Positions 1 to 6,240 of a stretch of DNA of 10,768 nucleotides are shown one piece after another. The position numbers were made by a program, and so were the translations under genes. Positions within the stretch are counted from its first letter, which is position 1; each line of letters begins with the position of its first letter. Below the pieces are notes generated by a model. It was not told the DNA's origin, ran no database searches, and saw nothing but the letters and a program-made list of their open reading frames with translations. Source of the DNA: Nitrososphaerales archaeon TH1920 (lineage in GTDB: Archaea; Thermoproteota; Nitrososphaeria; Nitrososphaerales; Nitrososphaeraceae); assembly GCA_014523495.1 (NCBI GenBank), contig JAATVM010000009.1, forward strand, positions 1 to 10,768. Direction: 5' to 3'.

Positions 1-325
1 CTAGTCCCTTTAAATTCCAAGCTTCATAATTATCGGGATCTATATTCAACGCCATATCATACGAAGAAATGGCAAATGAGTAATCATCCATATGGAAGTG
101 GGCATAGCCTTTTTTAATCCACGCTTCAACAAACTTTGGATCTATCCTAAGAGCTAACTCGAAACTACGTATAGCATCATTTAATTTGTCGTTAGACATG
201 TGATTCACACCTTTTTTATATAAATCACGTACCTGAAAGTCACGATGGTCTATCGTGTTTTTGGTTTCCTCTGCATTGTTAGAAGTATTGTCATTCTTGT
301 CATTAGCTCTGAAGAATCTACTCAT
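1..325 (-). CDS. TPR-repeat protein, N-terminal 108 residues (runs off left edge)
   Basis: The reverse strand is open from an ATG at 325-323 to the window edge without a stop, giving 108 residues of a longer protein. The first ~30 residues are polar and Asn/Asp-rich. After that come tetratricopeptide repeats, at about residues 32-65 and 66-99, with a third starting near 100. The repeat pattern is clear: 'AIRSFELALRIDPKFVEAW' followed by 'AISSYDMALNIDPDNYEAW', with conserved Gly, Tyr/Phe, Ala and Pro at TPR positions. There is no signal peptide or membrane segment in the visible part, so it is probably a cytoplasmic protein-protein interaction scaffold; the partner cannot be told. A TATA-like element on the minus strand at 349-356 lies about 27 bp before the ATG, consistent with a leaderless transcript. 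The family call (TPR) is firm; the specific function is unknown. Confidence 0.85.
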   Translation of the reverse strand, partial: MSRFFRANDKNDNTSNNAEETKNTIDHRDFQVRDLYKKGVNHMSNDKLNDAIRSFELALRIDPKFVEAWIKKGYAHFHMDDYSFAISSYDMALNIDPDNYEAWNLKGL

Positions 326-344
326 CACTATTGATTACCATTGT

Positions 345-360
345 CAAAATAAATAGATTT
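345..360 (-). promoter_or_regulatory. Probable TATA box of the TPR gene
   Basis: Read on the minus strand the sequence is AATCTATTTATTTTG, with the TATA-like core at about 349-356. Its centre lies about 27 bp upstream of the ATG at 325, the spacing expected if transcription starts at the start codon. The surroundings are AT-rich, so this is suggestive only. Confidence 0.4.
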
Positions 361-617
361 GGACACAAGAATTTTTTTAACGTTTCTTGCAATTCATTAT
401 TTAATAGCCTTGATTCCTGGTGGTACTGAAACAATAATGTCAATTAAAAATGAAGACAAATAATTTTTTTCAGATAATTAAATTCATTTTAATGGGTCAT
501 TATTGAGCTGAGCACAATGAATTTTGGCATTTATAGTTGTTAACGATGCTTTCTTATACGATATCATTAGTTGTAACGTAAATTCAGTCGCAATAATGGT
601 CTTTGACCAAAATTGTC

Positions 618-738
618 ATTGCAAAATAATTATCCTAGTAATATGTTTCAAAAATTTTTCCGTTCTGTTGATTTTTTAGTCCAAAGATCAAAATAGTAAA
701 TCAAAAAATCAAGAAAATAATTGTTACCACTTTGCAAT
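618..738. repeat. Nested inverted repeats, possible structured RNA
   Basis: An inner perfect 10-bp inverted repeat, TTGATTTTTT (668-677) and AAAAAATCAA (703-712), encloses a 25-nt loop. Outside it, AATAATTAT (625-633) can pair with ATAATTGTT (717-725) with one G-U wobble. Further out, ATTGCAAA (618-625) matches TTTGCAAT (731-738), leaving a 5-nt bulge on one side. The arms are concentric, so one long interrupted hairpin is possible. The region is very AT-rich, so chance pairing is a real alternative, and no promoter is proven. Confidence 0.35.
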
Positions 739-1128
739 TTACCTCAATAATCATGAATAATTTAGCCATCAAATATACAAAAATCTGATGCGATATTATG
801 TTATGTTCTGTTTTGTGGTAATCAATATGTTTATGTATTAATTCTCTGGTAAGGTAACGCAACAATATAGACAACTGAAATTTTTTGAATTAAAATTAAT
901 ATTTATTACTAGAGAAAATGTATCAGAATCAAATACAAATACATTAATAGATAAAATCTATATTCAATAAATAACGATTGAGACTATATCAACGGATGAC
1001 AGTATTATGATAAGGCAATAAACACATGAAGTCTAGTCGAGCGATTTGATTTGATATTTTATAAAATTGACACCTGTGGATAAATTTGTTCTTAAGGTCC
1101 TGTGAGATTAAAACATCATAAAATAACT

Positions 1129-1183
1129 TTATTATGATAATTATATGAAATACAAATATTGTAAATAATTATAGTGATAATAA
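1129..1183. repeat. Imperfect AT-only inverted repeat upstream of amt
   Basis: TTATTAT (1129-1135) plus ATAATTAT (1137-1144) pair with ATAATTAT (1165-1172) plus ATAATAA (1177-1183), around a 20-nt centre. It lies roughly 75-130 bp upstream of the amt start and could be an operator. Because every matched base is A or T, its significance is low. Confidence 0.25.
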
Positions 1184-1225
1184 TTTTATATTACTCTCAT
1201 TAGAATTTCATATTATATTGTTATA

Positions 1226-1236
1226 TTATTTATACT
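1226..1236 (+). promoter_or_regulatory. TATA box of amt, leaderless start
   Basis: The sequence TTATTTATACT lies with its core (about 1229-1235) some 26 bp upstream of the amt ATG at 1258. Archaeal TATA-to-start spacing would put the transcription start at or next to the ATG, and no Shine-Dalgarno motif is present. The transcript is therefore probably leaderless. Confidence 0.55.
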
Positions 1237-1257
1237 TCTCTAAAATATTGGTGAATA

Positions 1258-2742
1258 ATGTTTAGGAAGAACATCCCTATCTTCATGTTAGTTGGAATTT
1301 TGACAACAATGACTGTGACGTCCGCTTACTTGGTGAGCGCTTCTGCTTACAAGCCTGATGATCCTGCTGCAAAATATCATTGCTGGGCAAGTGACGCTAG
1401 TGGAAATTATAATTTAACTGCAGAAGGGGACTTGATCCCATGTGAGATTGATTCAGGAGATAATGCATGGATGATGACAGCTTCAGCGCTAGTGCTTATA
1501 ATGACGCCTGGGGGTTTGGCTATATTTTATGGAGGCCTGTCCAGACAAAAAAATGCGGTAAGTACACTCCATATGGTGTTTATCACTACCGGCATAGTTG
1601 CTGTACAATGGGTATTATGGGGCTACAGCTTGGCTTTTGGTCCAGACGCAGGCGGTTATGGGTTTATTGGAACGCTAGACTGGGCTGGTTTAAATGATGT
1701 TCTTCATGATGTTCCTTCAATTGCCTATGGGGGAATAAACGGAACTACTATTCCACACCAGACATATATGATATTCCAGATGATGTTCGCCATTATTACT
1801 CCTGCATTAATTGTAGCTTCGCTTGCTGAGAGAATGAAATTTAGTGCATTTGTTATTTTCGTAGTACTGTGGGCTACCTTTGTCTATGATTTTGCTGCAC
1901 ACTGGACGTGGGAAATCACAGGTCCAGATAACTACGGAATGAATACTGGATATTGTGGCTTTGGATGGACTGGTTGCTATGGATCACTTGACTTTGCTGG
2001 TGGAACCGTCATTCATATTACATCTGGATGGTCAGGACTAGTTATAGCATTAATGTTGGGAAGGAGAATAGGATATGGCAAAGTACCTATGGAACCACAC
2101 AATATTTCACTAGTTGTTTTAGGAGCTGCACTACTGTGGTTTGGATGGTTTGGATTCAATGCTGGCTCTGCTGGTGCAGCAGCTACCAATGCTACAAGCG
2201 CATTTGTCGCAACACAGGTAGCTACCGGTATGGCTGTAGTTACGTGGTCATTACTTTCTTGGGCACATACAGGAAGGGCATCGACTGTTGGAGCTGCCTC
2301 TGGTGCCGTAGCTGGACTTGTGGCTATTACTCCGGCATCAGGATTTGTTTCCCCAATGTCAGCACTTGTTATTGGAATAGCTGCCTCAGTGGCTTGTTAT
2401 GCAGCAGTTATGTTCAAGAATAGTAGGAAATGGGATGACGCCTTGGATACATGGGGCGTTCATGGAATTGGAGGACTTACAGGTGCATTATTAACTGGAA
2501 TGTTTGCAGAAAAGAGATTTACTCCATGGGGAGATAACGGACTCGTGTTTGGCAATCCGCCTCAACTACTAGAAAACGCTGTAGGTGCGTTTGCATCTCT
2601 GGCATGGGCGATGGGTATAACCGCAATACTCATAAAAATAATGGACAAAGTGTGGCCTGGAGGCATAAGAGTTACTCCAAAGGAAGAAGAAATAGGACTT
2701 GATTTAACCCAACATGGGGAAAGGGCTTACGTGAGCGAGTAA
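1258..2742 (+). CDS. amt: Amt-family ammonium transporter
   Basis: This 494-residue membrane protein conducts ammonium into the cell and belongs to the AmtB/Mep/Rh family. The N-terminus (about 1-30) is a hydrophobic, Ser/Ala-ending signal-peptide-like segment, followed by an exported stretch and then about 11 membrane helices. Hallmarks aligned to E. coli AmtB are the Phe gate (F173, F177, F300), the pore Trp W297, Asp D245 and the twin pore histidines H253 ('GGTVIHITSG') and H402 ('WGVHGIGG'). The conserved C-terminal tail, ending 'LDLTQHGERAYVSE', is complete, and this is the region that PII proteins contact in relatives. C42/C62 and C233/C240 all fall on the predicted outer face. An in-frame TGA two codons upstream (1252-1254) and the TATA box spacing fix the start at 1258. 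No glnB/glnK gene is adjacent. In an ammonia oxidiser this protein supplies nitrogen for assimilation and perhaps ammonia scavenging. Family assignment is very secure. Confidence 0.97.
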   Translation: MFRKNIPIFMLVGILTTMTVTSAYLVSASAYKPDDPAAKYHCWASDASGNYNLTAEGDLIPCEIDSGDNAWMMTASALVLIMTPGGLAIFYGGLSRQKNAVSTLHMVFITTGIVAVQWVLWGYSLAFGPDAGGYGFIGTLDWAGLNDVLHDVPSIAYGGINGTTIPHQTYMIFQMMFAIITPALIVASLAERMKFSAFVIFVVLWATFVYDFAAHWTWEITGPDNYGMNTGYCGFGWTGCYGSLDFAGGTVIHITSGWSGLVIALMLGRRIGYGKVPMEPHNISLVVLGAALLWFGWFGFNAGSAGAAATNATSAFVATQVATGMAVVTWSLLSWAHTGRASTVGAASGAVAGLVAITPASGFVSPMSALVIGIAASVACYAAVMFKNSRKWDDALDTWGVHGIGGLTGALLTGMFAEKRFTPWGDNGLVFGNPPQLLENAVGAFASLAWAMGITAILIKIMDKVWPGGIRVTPKEEEIGLDLTQHGERAYVSE

Positions 2743-2751
2743 AAGAAGGCT

Positions 2752-2786
2752 AAATTTTTTATTTCCTTTCTTTTTTATTTTTATTG
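2752..2786 (+). terminator. T-tract terminator after amt
   Basis: Directly after the amt stop come several runs of T (TTTTTT at 2755-2760, then TTTC, TTTTTT and TTTTT runs to about 2783). Archaeal RNA polymerase terminates at such U-rich stretches without needing a hairpin. It separates amt from the sbds promoter. Confidence 0.6.
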
Positions 2787-2819
2787 TTAAGTATCTGAAC
2801 CTTAATTTCTTGTTTGTAT

Positions 2820-2832
2820 GCTTATATATTTT
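2820..2832 (+). promoter_or_regulatory. TATA box of sbds that decides the start
   Basis: GCTTATATATTTT has a strong archaeal TATA core (CTTATATA) centred about 25 bp before the ATG at 2850. This favours a leaderless transcript starting at 2850. It also argues against the in-frame ATG at 2814, which would lie upstream of the promoter element. Confidence 0.65.
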
Positions 2833-2849
2833 CAGATATTAGGATTAAC

Positions 2850-3536
2850 ATGCTTGATAAATTTACAGTCGTTAGATTAAGTGCAGGGAATGAAAAATTT
2901 GAAATATTGGTGAAACCAGATCCTGCTCTAGAATATAAACTTGGCAAAAACATTGATATCTCTAATATTATGATATCAGACGAAATTTATTCCGATGCAA
3001 ACAAGGGGACCCGGATCTCGACTGAAAAGCTAATGAAGCATTTTAAAACAACAGATCAATTAGAAATAGCAAAGCAGATTATGGCTAAGGGTGATCTAAA
3101 CATGAATACTGATCAACGTAGAAAGATGATTGAAGAAAAGAAAAAACAGATAGTTCAATATATCAATAAAAATTTTGTTGATCCTAAAACGCATATGCCA
3201 CATCCCATTTCAAGAATTAATGCTGTCCTTGACGAAGCACGATTGGCGATTGATCCCTTTAAGCGGTTAGATGATCAGATTAAGAATATCATTGAACCGT
3301 TGAGAAAAATATTACCCCTGAAGTCAGAAATATTGGAGTTGAATGTGACCGTCCCTCCTCAATTTTCAGGACAATCATTTAGTGTCTTCAAAAGCATTGG
3401 TGAGATAAAATCAGAACAATGGCTTTCGGATGGATCATTGCAAGTAGTTCTCAATATCAATGCAGGAATGAAGGGTTCCTTCTTGGATCGAATTGGAACT
3501 GCAACTAAAGGTTCAGCTCAGGTCACGGAGAGATAA
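2850..3536 (+). CDS. sbds: Ribosome maturation protein SBDS (Sdo1 homologue)
   Basis: This 228-residue protein is the archaeal orthologue of the Shwachman-Bodian-Diamond syndrome protein. In eukaryotes that protein helps release the anti-association factor eIF6 from the large ribosomal subunit. Visible parts are an N-terminal FYSH domain (about 1-85, with 'KFTVVRLSAGNEKFEILV'), a helical middle domain (about 87-160) with the family signatures 'TDQRRKMIEEKKKQIV' and 'VDPKTHMPHPISRI', and a ferredoxin-like C-terminal domain (about 162-228, 'VPPQFSGQSF', 'GEIKSEQW', 'AGMKGSFLDR'). The length matches archaeal relatives (about 230). I chose the ATG at 2850 because it fits both the family N-terminus and the TATA box; an in-frame ATG 36 bp upstream would add an unconserved 12-residue extension. 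It precedes the exosome genes by 120 bp, the standard archaeal order. Confidence 0.95.
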   Translation: MLDKFTVVRLSAGNEKFEILVKPDPALEYKLGKNIDISNIMISDEIYSDANKGTRISTEKLMKHFKTTDQLEIAKQIMAKGDLNMNTDQRRKMIEEKKKQIVQYINKNFVDPKTHMPHPISRINAVLDEARLAIDPFKRLDDQIKNIIEPLRKILPLKSEILELNVTVPPQFSGQSFSVFKSIGEIKSEQWLSDGSLQVVLNINAGMKGSFLDRIGTATKGSAQVTER

Positions 3537-3550
3537 GAGCTGTTCATACT

Positions 3551-3582
3551 GTTGGCACAGTTGGCCACACTTAAAATATAAG
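3551..3582 (+). promoter_or_regulatory. Promoter of the exosome operon with tandem repeat upstream
   Basis: A TATA-like core, AAAATATA (3573-3580), predicts a start near 3603 and so a leader of about 54 nt before rrp4. Immediately upstream sits an imperfect tandem repeat, GTTGGCACA (3551-3559) then GTTGGCCACA (3560-3569), which abuts the BRE position. The GC-rich repeat stands out in this AT-rich spacer and could bind a regulator. The TATA call is moderate and the operator role is inference. Confidence 0.45.
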
Positions 3583-3591
3583 TCTGTTCTA

Positions 3592-3610
3592 ACTTTCCCA
3601 AAAAGGAAGT
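3592..3610 (+). promoter_or_regulatory. Short hairpin at the 5' end of the rrp4 leader
   Basis: ACTTTCC (3592-3598, counting the flanking base) and GGAAGT (3605-3610) can pair with one bulged T around a short A-rich loop. It lies at the predicted start of the rrp4 transcript, and GGAAG is also a weak Shine-Dalgarno-like element 4 nt before the ATG at 3614. The significance is uncertain. Confidence 0.25.
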
Positions 3611-3613
3611 AAT

Positions 3614-3670
3614 ATGAATAAAAGATTTTTGAATTCTTATTTTGGAGGATCACTAAATGCAGGAAGTTAA
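3614..3670 (+). other. 18-codon leader ORF overlapping the rrp4 start
   Basis: An ATG at 3614 opens an 18-codon frame (MNKRFLNSYFGGSLNAGS) that ends with TAA at 3668-3670, 11 codon-positions out of register past the rrp4 ATG at 3657. It lies inside the predicted 54-nt leader and spans the rrp4 Shine-Dalgarno. It could be a regulatory leader peptide, a coupling device or simple chance. No homologue is recognisable. Confidence 0.25.
3644..3648 (+). promoter_or_regulatory. Shine-Dalgarno of rrp4
   Basis: GGAGG ends 8 nt before the rrp4 ATG at 3657, a perfect match to the archaeal anti-SD core. It supports this start and shows that rrp4, unlike amt, sbds and cobD, is translated from a leadered message. 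Confidence 0.75.
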
Positions 3671-4457
3671 AAGAAAATACGTCATTCCTGGCGATATTGT
3701 AGCTGAAGGTAATTTCAAACCTTTGGGTAATGTGTTTAGGAATGGAAATTCAATTGTAGCAACTCGAATTGGAATTACAGAATCAAATAAGGATGGTACC
3801 AAAGTAATTCCGTTATCAGGAATTTATTTTCCTCGAGTAAATGATATTGTAATAGGTAAAATACTAGACCATTCATCACTTTCTTGGTCTGTCGACATAA
3901 ATTCATGTTTTTCTGCACATTTGCCTGCACAAGACATATTTGGAAGAGATTTTTCCCCGGCGCATGATGATATGGGAAGTCAATTATCAAGCGGTGATGT
4001 TATTGTTGCTAGAATTGCAATTTTTGATAGGACTAGAGATCCAATTCTTACAATTCAAGATAAGGACTTGGGAAAGATCCCGACAGGTGAATTATTAAAA
4101 ATATCTGCGACTAGAGTTCCAAGACTTATAGGAAAAAGAGGGTCGATGATCCAAACTATTGAGCAGGCGACTTCCACAAGGGTAACAATAGGTCAAAATG
4201 GAATAATAGTAGTATCAGGGAAAGACAAGGAAGGAACCAATCTTGCATTAAACGCAATTCATATAGTAGAAGCAGAAGCGCATACTTCAAACCTTACGCA
4301 AAGAATTAAACAACTCTTGAATGTACCAGAATCTGACATTGAAAATGATACTCAAAACAATCATGAGATGAATGAGACACCGATGAATGATGATAAAGTT
4401 ATTTCGAACGATATTGGTAAAGAAATGGGAATGATGAATTCAGATGGTACAAAATAG
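3657..4457 (+). CDS. rrp4: Exosome RNA-binding cap subunit Rrp4
   Basis: Rrp4 forms trimers on top of the Rrp41/Rrp42 ring and feeds RNA into the phosphorolytic chamber. The 266-residue product shows the N-terminal domain (about 1-55, opening 'KRKYVIPGDIVAEG', the family signature), an S1 RNA-binding domain (about 60-135) and a KH domain (about 142-210) with the GxxG loop GKRG at 159-162. The start at 3657 fits the family N-terminus and has GGAGG 8 nt upstream. After about residue 218 the protein ends in a tail of roughly 48 residues rich in Asn, Asp, Glu and Met ('NDTQNNHEMNETPMNDD'). This tail is predicted to be disordered and goes beyond the S1/KH core. The final 14 nt overlap rrp41, suggesting translational coupling. 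The identity is secure; the tail's role is unknown. Confidence 0.96.
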   Translation: MQEVKRKYVIPGDIVAEGNFKPLGNVFRNGNSIVATRIGITESNKDGTKVIPLSGIYFPRVNDIVIGKILDHSSLSWSVDINSCFSAHLPAQDIFGRDFSPAHDDMGSQLSSGDVIVARIAIFDRTRDPILTIQDKDLGKIPTGELLKISATRVPRLIGKRGSMIQTIEQATSTRVTIGQNGIIVVSGKDKEGTNLALNAIHIVEAEAHTSNLTQRIKQLLNVPESDIENDTQNNHEMNETPMNDDKVISNDIGKEMGMMNSDGTK

Positions 4458-5178
4458 AAGCCTTATAGATGAAAGCGGAAAAAGAAGCGATGGAAGGATA
4501 ATTGATGAATTAAGAGAGGTAAAGATTAATGTAGGAATAATAAAGAATGCAGATGGCTCTGCACTTATAGAATTTGGTAAAAATAAGATAATTGCGGCAG
4601 TGTATGGTCCACGGGAAGTTCATCCAAAACACATGGCACTATCCGACCGATGTGTTATAAGATGTAGATATCATATGTCTCCATTTTCAACCGATACTCG
4701 CAAAAGTCCTGCACCATCTAGAAGAGAGACGGAAATTTCAAAGGTGATTCGAGAAGCACTAGAACCTGCTGTAATGCTTGAGGATTATCCTCGAGCAGCG
4801 ATCGATATCTTTATCGAAGTATTACAAGCAGATGGAGGTTCACGATGTGCAGGCATAACTGCCGCCTCAGTCGCACTTGCAGATGCAGGAATAAATATGC
4901 GTGATATGGTTTCAGCATGTGCAGCAGGAAAGGTGGATGACAAGATAGTGATTGATATTAATGACACCGAAGATAAAGAAGGAGGAGCTGACATGCCAGT
5001 AGCATATATGTCAAATCTTAAGGAAATAACACTTCTTCAACTTGATGGAGAGTTGAATCCTACTGAATTCAATACCTGTTTAGAAGAAGCTATACGTGGC
5101 TGCTTAAAGGTCTATGAAATACAACGTTCCTCTCTAATGGAAAAATACTTTGGCAATGAAAAGGGATTGAAAGAATAA
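4444..5178 (+). CDS. rrp41: Exosome catalytic subunit Rrp41 (RNase PH family)
   Basis: Rrp41 is the active phosphorolytic 3'-5' exoribonuclease of the archaeal exosome, and it also adds A-rich tails when nucleoside diphosphates are abundant. The 244-residue protein is a single RNase PH domain. Active-site features are all present: the N-terminal 'KRSDGRIIDELR', the RNA-binding Arg pair R93/R94 ('SPAPSRRETEIS'), the phosphate-binding loop 'DGGSRCAGITAAS' (130-142) and the metal-binding aspartates D171 and D177 in 'DINDTED', equivalent to the PNPase DxxxxxD pair. 'GGADMPVAYM' follows, as in known Rrp41s. The ATG at 4444 lies inside the end of rrp4 (14-nt overlap, different frame). The TAA stop shares one base with the rrp42 ATG (TAATG). 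It should form an (Rrp41-Rrp42)3 ring. Very secure. Confidence 0.97.
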   Translation: MVQNRSLIDESGKRSDGRIIDELREVKINVGIIKNADGSALIEFGKNKIIAAVYGPREVHPKHMALSDRCVIRCRYHMSPFSTDTRKSPAPSRRETEISKVIREALEPAVMLEDYPRAAIDIFIEVLQADGGSRCAGITAASVALADAGINMRDMVSACAAGKVDDKIVIDINDTEDKEGGADMPVAYMSNLKEITLLQLDGELNPTEFNTCLEEAIRGCLKVYEIQRSSLMEKYFGNEKGLKE

Positions 5179-6005
5179 TGAGTCTATCAAAGAAATCTAC
5201 TATAATTGTTGAAAATCTGCGTAAAAAACAGATGAGAGAATCAATTTCAGCAGGCAAAAGATTAGATGAAAGAAGTTTAGATGAAATAAGACCACTTCAG
5301 ATTGAAATAGATGTCATAAAAAAGGCAAACGGATCGGCTTGGGTCAAGTTGGGTAAGACACAAGTTATTGCAGGAGTAAAAGTAGAAACTGGGGAGCCTT
5401 TTGAGGGCCTGGAAAATAGTGGAGCTATGATAATTACGGCCGAAGTACTACCAATCGCCTCTCCTCATATAGAACCAGGACCACCTGATGAAGAGACGAT
5501 TGAACTTGCTAGGGTTGTCGATAGAGGTGTTAGAGAATCGGAAATGTTAGATTTAAGCAAATTAGTCTTGGTGCCCGGAAAAATTGTGTATACTATTTTT
5601 GTAGATTGTAGTATCATTAACGTAGATGGTAACCTTTTTGACGCAACATCATATGCAGTAGTATCGGCATTAGCTAGTTGTAAACTACCTATTTTTGAAA
5701 TTAAAGATGACAAAGTAGTAGAAACAGGGAAAACTCAAGAACCTCCAATTACTACAATTCCCGTCTCTATTACTACCGTAAAAATTGGCGATTATCTCCT
5801 TTTGGATCCAAATACTGAGGAAGAAGCATGTATGGATGCAAGACTGACAATTACCACAAATTCAAAGGGTTCAATTGTTGCAATGCAAAAGGGCTTGAAG
5901 GGGTACTTCACAGTTGATGAGGTGAAGGGTATTGCAGACAAAGCAAGAATTAAGGGTGAAGAAATTAGAGTGAAACTTGAGGGATTGATCAAAGTTGGTA
6001 AGTAG
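5178..6005 (+). CDS. rrp42: Exosome non-catalytic ring subunit Rrp42
   Basis: Rrp42 alternates with Rrp41 in the hexameric exosome ring; it has the RNase PH fold but lacks catalysis and helps to bind RNA. The 275-residue length is normal. Family marks are 'AGKRLDERSLDEIRPLQIE' (25-43), 'LGKTQVIAGVKVETGEPF' (58-75), the arginine-bearing 'RVVDRGVRESEMLDL' (112-126), 'VDCSIINVDGNLFDAT' (142-157) and 'EEEACMDARLTITTN' (214-228). The DxxxxxD metal pair of Rrp41 is not conserved here, and the protein aligns with Rrp42 rather than Rrp41 throughout. The ATG overlaps the rrp41 stop by one base, so reinitiation is expected. The 3' end overlaps the TTG start of rpl37ae by 11 nt. Confidence 0.96.
   Translation: MSLSKKSTIIVENLRKKQMRESISAGKRLDERSLDEIRPLQIEIDVIKKANGSAWVKLGKTQVIAGVKVETGEPFEGLENSGAMIITAEVLPIASPHIEPGPPDEETIELARVVDRGVRESEMLDLSKLVLVPGKIVYTIFVDCSIINVDGNLFDATSYAVVSALASCKLPIFEIKDDKVVETGKTQEPPITTIPVSITTVKIGDYLLLDPNTEEEACMDARLTITTNSKGSIVAMQKGLKGYFTVDEVKGIADKARIKGEEIRVKLEGLIKVGK
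5979..5997 (+). promoter_or_regulatory. Shine-Dalgarno-like GAGGG and TTG start of rpl37ae
   Basis: GAGGG at 5979-5983, inside the rrp42 3' end, lies 11 nt before the TTG at 5995. No ATG or GTG occurs at a sensible position, and the family N-terminus needs the residues encoded right after this TTG. This supports a non-ATG start coupled to rrp42 translation. Confidence 0.5.
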
Positions 6006-6240
6006 AGGTAAACATAAAATATTACGCCTGAAGGGATTGGGCGTAAAGTATGGAGCTACCCTTAGGAAGAGATACGGTATGATTTACAGGATTTTGAAAA
6101 AAAAGAGAAGATGTCCAAAATGCGGATCAATAAAATTTGATAGGAAAGTACTGGGAATTTGGTATTGTTCAAAATGCAACTATAAAGTAGCTGCTGGTAC
6201 ATATGATGTAAACTTTGAAAAAACAAAGAGTAAATATTAG
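5995..6240 (+). CDS. rpl37ae: Large-subunit ribosomal protein L37Ae (eL43)
   Basis: This 81-residue basic protein is the zinc-ribbon ribosomal protein eL43/L37Ae. The four zinc ligands are C40, C43 (CPKC) and C58, C61 (CSKC). The flanks are typical: 'LGVKYGATLRKRYG' before and 'GIWYCSKCNYKVAAGTYD' after. The only start that keeps the conserved N-terminus is TTG at 5995, inside rrp42. The next in-frame ATG (in 'RYGMIYR', residue 29) would remove conserved sequence. It overlaps pcc1 by 26 nt at its 3' end. Position between rrp42 and pcc1 is the standard archaeal gene order, tying ribosome building to RNA processing in one message. Identity is secure; the start codon is slightly less so. Confidence 0.95.
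   Translation: MVSRGKHKILRLKGLGVKYGATLRKRYGMIYRILKKKRRCPKCGSIKFDRKVLGIWYCSKCNYKVAAGTYDVNFEKTKSKY

Larger units (their letters stand above)
326..1257. other. Long AT-rich intergenic region without a supported gene
   Basis: These 930 bases separate the divergent TPR gene and amt. Forward-strand frames opening with ATG are all short: the longest I found is 27 codons at 596-679 and hydrophobic, another has 17 codons at 788-841, and neither has a recognisable family. I did not check every reverse-strand frame by hand. I see no tRNA T-arm, no rRNA and no CRISPR repeat. It does contain a nested set of inverted repeats at 618-738, an AT-only inverted repeat at 1129-1183 in front of amt, and several TATA-like elements (for example near 530-537, 553-560 and 1057-1066). 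It could hold the promoters of both flanking genes, an unannotated small RNA or decayed sequence. The sequence alone does not decide. Confidence 0.7.

Noticed and set aside
596..679. 27-codon hydrophobic ORF in the long intergenic region
   Set aside because: Short, no Shine-Dalgarno or correctly spaced TATA box, no recognisable family, and chance ORFs of this size are common.
2814..2849. Upstream in-frame ATG that would give SBDS 12 more residues
   Set aside because: It lies before the TATA box at 2820-2832, and the extra residues do not fit the family N-terminus; ATG 2850 fits both.
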